NCBI GenBank assembly: GCA_910577335.1
Contig: CAJTMJ010000031.1
Location: forward strand, 1-42,494
Length of the DNA stretch: 42,494 bases
Source of the DNA: an uncultured Duncaniella sp.
GTDB lineage: Bacteria; Bacteroidota; Bacteroidia; Bacteroidales; Muribaculaceae
Direction of reading: 5' to 3'
A program made the position numbers and the translations under genes. Positions 1 through 8,600 of the stretch are shown here, piece after piece (the stretch's first letter is position 1; each line of letters starts with the position of its first letter). Under the pieces are notes generated by a model. The model worked only from the letters and a program-made list of their open reading frames with translations, made no database searches and was not told the origin of the DNA.

Positions 1-245
1 ACTGAAAATTAAGTGTTTAACAGCATAAATTTAATTTTTGTCATCTACTAAAAAATGGGGTATATTTTACTAAAATATTGTTAAGTCAGCCTAAGATAAA
101 AACGTTATGTGAATTTTCTCATAATGCGTATTATGTTAAATAGACTTACGAGATTTTCTGAGAAGTAGACACAACGTGCTTTAAGACGCTGTGATTAGTG
201 CCCTATTCTAAAATTATTTTGATGATAAAATTACGAGTGTCCGGA
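1..245. other. Intergenic region downstream of topB
   Basis: This AT-rich stretch has no open reading frame I would accept as a gene. The only structure noticed is a short palindrome at 120-135 (CATAAT, four bases, ATTATG). No convincing terminator for topB is visible, although the gene ends at 246 and reads into this region. Confidence 0.5.
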
Positions 246-2288
246 TTATTTGTTGATGAGCTTATTCAACTTTGTCGGCGTAAGATTTTCCGGATATTTT
301 TCAAAACTCAAACGCAGCTGACATCCTTCACGAAACCGTGAACAGCCAAAAGCTGTCTTGCCTTTCAGAATATAGCCTTTGCCACATTCCGGACATACTA
401 CCTGTTCGAATTTACGAATCCTTGGCGCACGAGGTTTTGTTGGCTTAGGATTCTTGTCTGTAGCTTCTGGGGATGCAGATGGTGCGTCGCCATTTGTACG
501 ATTTTCAACAAGAATTTTCGAATGAGAGTTGTCGCTCAGCACATTTATTACAATCTCGTTAATCAGAGCTTTAAGCTCTGCTATGAAATTTGCGGCGGAG
601 TATTCACCTCGTTCAATTCTACGTAATTTATTCTCCCATAATCCGGTTAATTTCGCACTTTTGAGCAATTCCTCATTAATTGTATTAATGAGGTCAATTC
701 CGGCTTGAGTTGCCATGATGGATTTCCTTGCCCTGTAGATATATTTGCGTTTAAACAAGGTCTCAATTATGGCTGCACGAGTTGAAGGACGCCCTATTCC
801 ATTATCCTTCATCGCTTCCCTAAGTTCTTCATCATCAACTGTTTTACCGGCTGATTCCATGGCTCTTAGAAGTGATCCTTCAGTGTAATATTTGGGCGGC
901 TGAGTTGTCTTTTTTAATAAAGAAGGTTCTTGCGGTCCCGTTTCTCCAATCTTAAACTCAGGTAGTATGTTGTCTTCTTCATTATTTTCTTCGGTTGCCA
1001 CGTATTGACTAAAAACTTCTCTCCATCCGGGAGCAGTGATAACTTTACCTGAAGTCTTAAACGCAGTCTTGTCAACCTCACCTAATACGGTTGTGGTAAG
1101 AAATTGACAATCAGGATAAAAGGCAGCAATAAAACGTAGTGCTATAAGGTGATAGAGCTTACGTTCATCTCCCACAAGTATCTTTGGAGATTGCCCGGTG
1201 GGTATAATGGCGTGGTGGTCAGTCACTTTAGAGTTGTCAAATACCTTTTTGCTTTTTGGTATTTTGCTGTTAAGCAATTGAGCAGTCAATGCTGCGTATG
1301 GTTCCATCTGCTTTAATATACCCGGTATTTTCGGATATATGTCCTCGCTCAGATATGTAGTGTCAACACGTGGATATGTTGTTACCTTTTTTTCATAAAG
1401 TGACTGTATGAGTCGTAAAGTCTCGTCAGCGGACCATCCCCATTTTTTATTACATTCAACCTGCAGTGATGTTAGGTCAAAGAGACGGAGTGGTGCTTCC
1501 CTACCCTTTTTCTCTTGTACATCCTTGATTACCATGGGATAACCAACGATGCTTTTGAGCGCCGCTTCCGCTTCCTCCAAGGTTTTGAATCTGCCGGAGA
1601 CAGCGTTGAATGTCACATTCCTATATAAAGTCTTAAGTTCCCAGAAATCTTCAGGTTTGAAGTTCTCTATCTCCTTCTGGCGTTGAACTATCAATGCCAA
1701 TGTGGGTGTCTGAACTCTTCCTATAGAAAGCACATTGCCGGGCGAAGAGTATTTTAAGGAATAGAGTCTTGTGGCATTCATACCTAAGATCCAATCCCCT
1801 ATGGCTCGTGACAAACCGGCATAATACAACCTGTCAAAGTCATTTTCAGGATGTAACGATGAAAAGCCCTCTTTAATTGACTCGTCGGTAAGCGATGAAA
1901 TCCAAAGTCTTTTCACAGGACATTTAATCCCTGCCTTTTGCATTACCCAACGTTGGATTAGTTCTCCTTCTTGTCCGGCATCGCCGCAGTTTATAACTTC
2001 ATCAGCAGTGCTTATAAGATTTTCAATTACCTTGAATTGCCGTTCGATACCTGTATCGGCGATTACTTTAATGCCAAATTTTTCAGGAATCATCGGCAGC
2101 ACTCCGAGCGACCATCTTTTCCACCTTTCAGTATAATCAGCCGGTTCTTTAAGGGTGCATAAGTGTCCGTAAGTCCAAGTGACAATATAATCGCCACCTT
2201 CAAAGTATCCCTCTCTGCGAATATTCGCTCCAAGGATTTGTGCTATATCTTTTGCTACACTGGGTTTTTCGGTAATACAAACTTTCAT
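246..2288 (-). CDS. topB: DNA topoisomerase III (type IA)
   Basis: Type IA topoisomerase of 680 residues, which cuts and passes single DNA strands to decatenate recombination and replication intermediates. The TOPRIM domain covers about residues 1-140 (ITEKPSVAKD at 5-14; CGDAGQEGE at 101-109). The catalytic tyrosine is Y305 in TTYPRVDTTY, and IGRVQTPTLAL at 189-199 is the usual conserved segment. A C-terminal zinc ribbon has cysteines 632, 635, 649 and 656. The second acidic residue of the usual DxDxE motif is G105 here; as I recall, this DAGQEGE form is common in Bacteroidota enzymes, so I do not call it inactive. The start lies 4 bases after the stop of a small exported-protein gene, so the two are probably cotranscribed from the promoter at 2706-2736. 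The full length supports a chromosomal housekeeping enzyme rather than a conjugative-element fragment. Confidence 0.95.
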   Translation of the reverse strand: MKVCITEKPSVAKDIAQILGANIRREGYFEGGDYIVTWTYGHLCTLKEPADYTERWKRWSLGVLPMIPEKFGIKVIADTGIERQFKVIENLISTADEVINCGDAGQEGELIQRWVMQKAGIKCPVKRLWISSLTDESIKEGFSSLHPENDFDRLYYAGLSRAIGDWILGMNATRLYSLKYSSPGNVLSIGRVQTPTLALIVQRQKEIENFKPEDFWELKTLYRNVTFNAVSGRFKTLEEAEAALKSIVGYPMVIKDVQEKKGREAPLRLFDLTSLQVECNKKWGWSADETLRLIQSLYEKKVTTYPRVDTTYLSEDIYPKIPGILKQMEPYAALTAQLLNSKIPKSKKVFDNSKVTDHHAIIPTGQSPKILVGDERKLYHLIALRFIAAFYPDCQFLTTTVLGEVDKTAFKTSGKVITAPGWREVFSQYVATEENNEEDNILPEFKIGETGPQEPSLLKKTTQPPKYYTEGSLLRAMESAGKTVDDEELREAMKDNGIGRPSTRAAIIETLFKRKYIYRARKSIMATQAGIDLINTINEELLKSAKLTGLWENKLRRIERGEYSAANFIAELKALINEIVINVLSDNSHSKILVENRTNGDAPSASPEATDKNPKPTKPRAPRIRKFEQVVCPECGKGYILKGKTAFGCSRFREGCQLRLSFEKYPENLTPTKLNKLINK

Positions 2289-2292
2289 TGCG

Positions 2293-2691
2293 TCATTTCT
2301 GCCGGACCTTCACCATAGTCTGTGATTGTCCGAGAGGAGTGTCAAATAGTAACTGGAATCCTTCTATGCCCATTATAGGGAAATCTAATTCGATGGGAAT
2401 TATTCCATCATCTTCCCATTGGAAATACCTATGGAAGTCAACGCCATCAATATCAGTAGATGTCAATGCCGATCCTGAAGTCAGAGCTGTCACACCGTCT
2501 ATTCTGTTAGAAGTGTGCGGTCGCCCTATCAATTTCCCATAAATGCGAGTTAAATCCGAACGATAGTCAACACTGTCTACTTTAAAAGTCAGTTTGTTAT
2601 CGCTTTGAGAATTAAAATTACGCACAGTTTTGGCATTGACAGATATCATTGCCAAACCGGAAATAATTGTTGCTAAAAGGAATCTTTTCAT
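2293..2691 (-). CDS. Small exported protein of unknown function
   Basis: A 132-residue protein that I do not recognise. Residues 1-20 form a signal peptide (MKRFLLATIISGLAMISVNA, with an AxA-like end), so it should be periplasmic or exported. The mature part is about 110 residues, has no cysteine, and alternates hydrophobic and polar stretches with several TxxxDG-type turns, which would suit a small beta-rich domain. A strong Bacteroidota promoter lies 15 bases upstream (2706-2736). topB begins 4 bases after the stop. The close spacing suggests transcriptional coupling, but the product has no evident link to DNA topology. Confidence 0.75.
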   Translation of the reverse strand: MKRFLLATIISGLAMISVNAKTVRNFNSQSDNKLTFKVDSVDYRSDLTRIYGKLIGRPHTSNRIDGVTALTSGSALTSTDIDGVDFHRYFQWEDDGIIPIELDFPIMGIEGFQLLFDTPLGQSQTMVKVRQK

Positions 2692-2705
2692 GATGAATTA
2701 TAATG

Positions 2706-2736
2706 CAAAAATAGTTAGTTTTTTTGAATTGACAAA
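2706..2736 (-). promoter_or_regulatory. Bacteroidota promoter for the 132-residue gene and topB
   Basis: On the minus strand the -33 box TTTG (2733-2736) and the -7 box TATTTTTG (2706-2713) are 19 bases apart, matching the Bacteroidota consensus. The predicted transcript starts near 2699, giving a leader under 10 bases before the ATG at 2691. Confidence 0.7.
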
Positions 2737-2748
2737 GGAGGATTGTGC

Positions 2749-3243
2749 TCATTTCCCTGTCAGGTATTTCTCCAGTGTGGAGACGGAAGGATTAACAGCC
2801 ACAATTTTGCCTTGTGGGTTAATGAGATAAGATGAGAAGCCTTGCTCAAGACGATAATCGTTTTTGGTGTTATGGGTTTTTACTTCGTCAATATGGAATT
2901 GGGTAGACGAATCAAGATTATCATTCTTTACAATCTCTCGGAACAGTTTCTTGTTATTGTCAGTATTTATAGACAATAGTTTGAAGTTAGCCGGGGTTTC
3001 TTTTAGGAATCGGTCATATTCACCGGCTGCTATTCTTGATATCGCACTGTTGGAATCCCAGAAGTTTACCAGCACATATTTGCCTCGAAGGTTGTCAAGA
3101 GAAATATGTGTGGAATCATTGCTTAGCATTTCAATTTCAGGTGCGGTATATCCTTTTTCTGCTTTGATGACTCTTTCGGAGTATGCCGATATTAATAATA
3201 TGAGTGCTCCGAAGAAAGCTATGTAGCTTAGTGTTTTCTTCAT
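2749..3243 (-). CDS. Thioredoxin-fold protein without catalytic cysteines
   Basis: A 164-residue protein with an N-terminal membrane anchor or signal peptide (hydrophobic residues about 8-20). The rest reads as a TlpA/AhpC-type thioredoxin fold: GYTAPEIEML, then LDNLRGKYVLVNFW, the motif region, and a late SSYLINPQGKIVAV strand. In TlpA-like proteins NFW is followed by ASWCxxC. Here the sequence is FWDSNSAISR (61-70), with S66 and S69 where the two cysteines should be. The protein has no cysteine at all, and the usual cis-proline before the late strand is replaced (GFSSYL). It therefore cannot be a disulfide reductase, and a binding or structural role is more likely. It sits between the tamL terminator hairpin and the small exported-protein gene, and I found no clear promoter of its own. 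Confidence 0.8.
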   Translation of the reverse strand: MKKTLSYIAFFGALILLISAYSERVIKAEKGYTAPEIEMLSNDSTHISLDNLRGKYVLVNFWDSNSAISRIAAGEYDRFLKETPANFKLLSINTDNNKKLFREIVKNDNLDSSTQFHIDEVKTHNTKNDYRLEQGFSSYLINPQGKIVAVNPSVSTLEKYLTGK

Positions 3244-3274
3244 GAATTTAATGTTAACATACTACTAATATGAC

Positions 3275-3311
3275 AAACGAGAGGCATGAAATGTTTTCAT
3301 GCCTCTCGTTT
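3275..3311 (-). terminator. Terminator hairpin after tamBL
   Basis: A perfect 17-base inverted repeat (3275-3291 and 3295-3311) with a 3-base loop lies just after the tamL stop at 3328. On the minus strand only a short T run follows, so termination strength is uncertain, but the stem is very stable. Confidence 0.75.
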
Positions 3312-3327
3312 TAAAGTGTTGTATCGG

Positions 3328-5628
3328 TTAGAACGGATATCCGATTGCCAAGTGGAATGCCAATGATTTCTTGAATGATTGCATATTATAATATCCTGAC
3401 TTGCCGGTATCGTACGGCGCATGGATTCCAATACCAAGGTCACCGCGAATGATGAGCATTGAGATGTCAAATCTCAGACCTACGCCGGTTCCAAGAGCTA
3501 AATCTTTAAAGAAATTTTTGGCTCTCAGTTGCCCTCCGGGGCGTTCTTCCTCTTTCTTGAGCGTCCAGATGTTACCGGCATCAAGGAAGATGGCGCCATG
3601 CAACGGACCAAGTATCGGGAATCGATACTCTGTATTGGCTATGAATGTGAAGGTACCTGTTTGGTCAAAATATCCGTTTACCTGATCAGCCGGTGCCCTG
3701 TAAGAGCCGGGACCGATTGAACGTACGGTGAACGCTCTGACTGAGTTTGCTCCACCACAATAGAACTGTTCGCTGTAAGGGACTTGCGATGAGTTCCCGT
3801 AGGCATGTGCGGCACCTGTGCCGATACGGCTTACAAGCCAGTGGTTTCCTCCCAAGCGTCTGCCATATACGATCTGTGCATATCCTTTTACGAATTGAGA
3901 GAACGGTGTGTGGAATAATGTCTTTTCACCTTTCTTTCCGCACAGCTCATATATTGACCAAAATATGTTACCGGCTTGTTGAAGAGTAAACTGAACGTTG
4001 ATAGTATTATCGCGATTCATAGCTCGGTCATAGACAAATCCGTATGACATTTGCGGTATGAACTGATTCTGGAAGCTTAGGGCTATCGCCGGGTTAGCTG
4101 CCATGATGGAGTCAAAGACTTCGGTGGTATGCTGTAGCTTATTATAGGTAAGCTTAAATAGCGTGAAAGTGTTGGAGATATACTTAGACGAGCGCCAATC
4201 GTATGAAATGCCGGTGTTAAATTGGAACATCTTAAAATAATGCGGACGATTTAACACTTCGGCACCGAGTGAAATGCGTGTCCAGTTCACATCTCTGTGA
4301 GAACGAGGTATGAATTTGGGCGCAAGCAGACGAGGGAATGCAAGTGTTGCTTTCAGCCCTACCTCGTATGAGTTAAACACCGAGCTTTTCTTTCCGGAGC
4401 CTGTCTGCCATTCATACGTTCCGGTTAAGGATAGATTGAGTTGCTCTCCCCCACCGAATATATTTTTATTTGTGACACCGAGAGAGATTCCCGGACCCAG
4501 ATATGAATTTGACTTTGATGAGACATTAGCTTCGATTGATGCCTCAAGAGGTTTATCGTATGTACATTCAATCATTACATCAAGAAGCCGTTGATCCCTA
4601 TGGATAGTATCAGGCGTTACTGAAATATTAATGTTGTTGAATATCCCGAGTCGAGATAAGCGCGACTGGGTAAGATCCATTTGACGTACTGAAAAGGTCC
4701 TACCTTCATGGAACAGAATACATGAGGGTATGAGATCTTCACGCAATCTTGACGGCAAGTATCTGATGAGGGTTCCTTTTCGTGTCTCCACTGTGTCAGG
4801 AGTGCCACCGCCTTTATTACGATAGATATATGTGGTAATCTCCCCTGTTTTGAATCTGTCGATAGTCCAAGGACGCACATTGTCGGCGATATCAAGCTTT
4901 ATAGCTATCTTGCCGGGGTTAATGGTGCTATCGGCTAAGTATTGGATATAGTCAGGGCGGAAGTAGTAATAACCTCTATTACGTACTGCATTGGCAATAT
5001 CAACTCTAAGCCTGTTCAGAGAGTCTGTTGAATATCTTGAACCGGGCTTAAAATATTTTGAACGTTTTGCAACCGAGTCAATAAGATGATAGAGATGGGT
5101 GCTGTCAGGAAGCATTATTATGGAATCGAGCATATATGGATGTCCCGATTCGATTTTATATAATATGGATGCTTTCTTCTTATTTTTCTTTTTTACGAGT
5201 TCGTATGACGAATGGCCTGAAAAATATCCGTTATTATCCAGTATTTCATCAAGCATGTGGACCCTTACCTCAGGGCGAACGTCGCTTACCAAGATCGGTT
5301 CTTTCGCTAATTTTTCATATACCCAGTGTTTGAATCCTTTGGGTGGATTGGGCCAATGATTATACACCCATAGCCCAAGAGGTATCGGAGAGCGTACCGA
5401 TACAGACCCAAGCAATGAATTGTTCGGTTTCACTGCCACAGCTTCATCAAGTGAAGATTTCACTCCGGCTGGAAACTTGGAGTTGTCAGGAGTCTCTACT
5501 TCCACGGCTTTTACACCGGTATACAGAATGTCATCCTTCCCAAGTTTAGAGGTGGTGGAGCATGAATACAATAACATTGATGCGGCTATTGCAGCTATAT
5601 AGATATTAAAATATTTGCTTTTCATCAC
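3328..5628 (-). CDS. tamL: TamL, Omp85-family outer-membrane assembly lipoprotein
   Basis: A 766-residue BamA/TamA-superfamily protein. It starts with a lipoprotein signal peptide (lipobox LLYSC, C23), the mark of the Bacteroidota variant TamL. The N-terminal half holds POTRA-like repeats (for example the segment around YKIESGHPYML). The C-terminal half, from about residue 390, reads as a 16-strand barrel with many alternating aromatic strands, the conserved segment FYCGGANSVRAF, and a terminal phenylalanine (AIGYPF), which fits a beta-signal. It should sit in the outer membrane and work with TamB in moving proteins or lipids across the envelope. It follows tamB by 39 bases on the same strand, so the pair forms one operon ending at the hairpin 3275-3311. 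Confidence 0.9.
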   Translation of the reverse strand: MMKSKYFNIYIAAIAASMLLYSCSTTSKLGKDDILYTGVKAVEVETPDNSKFPAGVKSSLDEAVAVKPNNSLLGSVSVRSPIPLGLWVYNHWPNPPKGFKHWVYEKLAKEPILVSDVRPEVRVHMLDEILDNNGYFSGHSSYELVKKKNKKKASILYKIESGHPYMLDSIIMLPDSTHLYHLIDSVAKRSKYFKPGSRYSTDSLNRLRVDIANAVRNRGYYYFRPDYIQYLADSTINPGKIAIKLDIADNVRPWTIDRFKTGEITTYIYRNKGGGTPDTVETRKGTLIRYLPSRLREDLIPSCILFHEGRTFSVRQMDLTQSRLSRLGIFNNINISVTPDTIHRDQRLLDVMIECTYDKPLEASIEANVSSKSNSYLGPGISLGVTNKNIFGGGEQLNLSLTGTYEWQTGSGKKSSVFNSYEVGLKATLAFPRLLAPKFIPRSHRDVNWTRISLGAEVLNRPHYFKMFQFNTGISYDWRSSKYISNTFTLFKLTYNKLQHTTEVFDSIMAANPAIALSFQNQFIPQMSYGFVYDRAMNRDNTINVQFTLQQAGNIFWSIYELCGKKGEKTLFHTPFSQFVKGYAQIVYGRRLGGNHWLVSRIGTGAAHAYGNSSQVPYSEQFYCGGANSVRAFTVRSIGPGSYRAPADQVNGYFDQTGTFTFIANTEYRFPILGPLHGAIFLDAGNIWTLKKEEERPGGQLRAKNFFKDLALGTGVGLRFDISMLIIRGDLGIGIHAPYDTGKSGYYNMQSFKKSLAFHLAIGYPF

Positions 5629-5667
5629 AGAAAATATTTAATATTGTTTTGTGGAAGAAATTGGGAT

Positions 5668-8600
5668 CTAATCACGACGAATACCAAATAGCTCCCAAAG
5701 GGAATTAAGTTTGCGTTTTAGAACAAAACCTACACCGGTCTGTGTGATCTCGCCTTCAAGAATACTCTCATAACCTGTGTGACGGAATATTCGTATATAC
5801 ATAGTGCCCGATTTATTCAGCATGTATTCGAAAGAAACATCGTTGATTAGATTTTGAGAGAAATTCTCATCGGAATTGGCATCAGTGGAATAATTGCCGC
5901 CAATTACGATTTTAAAACGATCATTGAAAAGAGTCTTGGATACACGGTAACTGTAAGATGTGGTTGTAGATGTAGAACCGTCAAGCGTCTTATCATATTG
6001 GTCTATGCCGAATGATATATCCACACCACGGATGTTATTGGCTGCCCATGAATTGATTTGGGAAGTCAAGAACGAGTATAACGGGTTGCCGGAAAGGTTG
6101 GCTGAAGCTTTTGTGCCTGCACCGGTATATACGTTATAGAGCAACAGGTTCATAGCTTGGTTGGCTCGCTGTTCGGCTGACATAGAGGCAAGCTCGTTTT
6201 GAACCGTGATGTCATCATTTGTGGTCAAATCAAATGTGACATTCATATTTTGAAGAGTGTTTGTCACACCGAGAAGCACATCGAAGTTTACGAGTCTTGA
6301 ATTCTGTCCGCTTTGGGTGACATTAGCTCTCATTTCGTCTACAGCATGAATGTTAAGACGGGGATTCAACATATCACCATTGAAAGCGATATATGATCCT
6401 TCTTGGAATTGGAAATTCTTTTCAGACATCAACGGTGGTGTGTATCTGACATATCCCCCGTTTATGTTTAGACGTCCGGTTATTCTGTCTCCGTTAAGAG
6501 CCGACATTGTATAAGTCAGATCTCCCGCAGGAAGCACTTGCGCTCGGTTGCTTCCGTTAGGTGAAAGATATACATTGACAACTGATCCTTCCTCAATGTG
6601 TAGACGAGCGTCGAGATTTAATGCCATAGTATTTTCCGGGATTGAATCGACTGTCACAGTCTGCACGGTGTCATTGAATTGCACAAAATGCACCATATCG
6701 GAAGTCGATTGTGACGTTAGCGCCTGATTCGTTTCCGAAAGTACGTATGTCACATTTGTTCCTGACAAAACCGTTGCGTCGGCATCAACATTGAGGAAGC
6801 TCATGTCACCTTTGACTTTGGCATCAAGATCTATGAATGCTTTCCCGAACACATCAGCGCCGCGAGGTCGGTCACTTTTCACTATCTGCATATCATTTGC
6901 TTTCATCAAAAGGTCAAGTGACACATTTGCAAGATTATGAACGTCAACAGTGCCGTTTACGAACAATGGATTTTCATTACACCCTCTGATTGTAAAATCT
7001 GAAAATTTCACGACATTGCTGTCCACCGGTATTTTCTCCTCAGAGAAAGAGAATGAAGTCCCTATCATTTTCACTTTCACATCTGTGGAATCAAAATCAA
7101 GGAAGCCGTTAAATATCGGATTAGACATTTCCCCAGTAATCTCCATTTGTCCGTTCAAGGTGCCTGATAGTGTAGCCATACCTTCAGGTATAAACGGATT
7201 TACAACCCTTAGAGGGAACTTAATCATGTTGAAATCCAAAAGGAATGGATTGGAGGCTGTAGAGTCACTCAATACACCTGTTGCAGTGATTGTTTTTACA
7301 GAGTCAACCATGAGTGTTACGTCAGCCATAAGCTTCCCTCCGGGTGAATTGGCGACATCCACGTCGAGTCCGAATGTGCCAACTCTGTCACGGCCATAAT
7401 AAAGGTCGGTCAATTCCACATCACCTTTAGCCGTCAGCACATTATTGTCGTATCTCAGACGCATATCTGCTGATATATCACCTTTGATTGGTGGCGCAAA
7501 CGGATTGATGGATAGCCAATCCTGCAGATGAATCTGTGATAATTGAACAATCAAATCCTCTTGAACTGATGTGTGTTCATGATGATGTGTGATTGAATCA
7601 ACAATCTCTCCGGGATGCTGGGTGAAAATCTTGAGATAACTCTTATCACCGGCAAGAGTGAGGTTTGCATCAAGATGTTTCGTAAGCAAATCGTAGCTTA
7701 TGAAATTATCATCGTTCACAGTCCATGACTTATAAGCGATAGTAGGTTTGCGGGGAACTAATTTCAGAGTCACAGTGCTGTCTTCGAGCATTGCAGAGAG
7801 CCCGAGATTAAAACCTTTCTCATGCTTGATGTTTTCCTGTCGCATATATGCAGCAATACGGTTTGTACCGACAAAACCATTTAAATTCACATGTGCGAAA
7901 TCATCCAATGTGCCGGGACGATTATTTATATTCGCACGGTACACCAGATATGCTCCATGTTGAATAGCATTAAATGATATAGTGTCAAGGCTGGTATTAC
8001 CCATATTAAAACCTGTGATATCAGAATTGAGGGATAGTAAAGAGTCATTATGGGCTGCAAACAGGAAATGACGGAACCCGATCTTGGATGATTCCTTAAG
8101 GTAATCCGCTGCTATATTATTTGAACCCATCTCAAGAATCATATCCATACGGGGAAATGCTTTGCTTAAAGCCTCCACATTTACACGCATACTGTCTTTT
8201 TGTGACATGACTTCGTTAAGCCCGGCAGTAAGCCCTTCGATAAAAGTAAATAATGGATTCGGCGATGCGGCTTTAAATTTCAGATCACCGTTACTTAATG
8301 ACGCATCAAGACCTTTAGCATTAGAGTAAAGTGTCAGGGATACCGGACTTGGTGAGTTAATTGTAATGCCCGGCATTCTCCAAAACAGATTTGTGATGTC
8401 TGCTTTTGCGTCAATATCTTGATTGGCAATATTGAATTTGCCTGTGGATGTTAATATGAGTTTTCCCTCATTAACAGTGTCGGCAAAGTTTAGCGCTTGA
8501 AGATTTATGTTTCGTATATTCCCTGACATATCCCAATCGATACTGTCTCCGTCAAGATCGGCATCAAATTGTACGGTACCGTCAAGGTCCCTATTGTAGC

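Noticed and set aside
546..572. topB TOPRIM motif lacking the second aspartate (G105) as a sign of a dead enzyme
   Set aside because: Y305 and all other motifs are intact, and the DAGQEGE form is, as far as I recall, normal in Bacteroidota topoisomerase III. The coordinates given are only a nominal place in the gene.
6950..7399. Long plus-strand frame inside tamB (149 codons)
   Set aside because: It lies antisense within tamB, which is a continuous 1577-residue protein with clear domains. The antisense product has no recognisable pattern.
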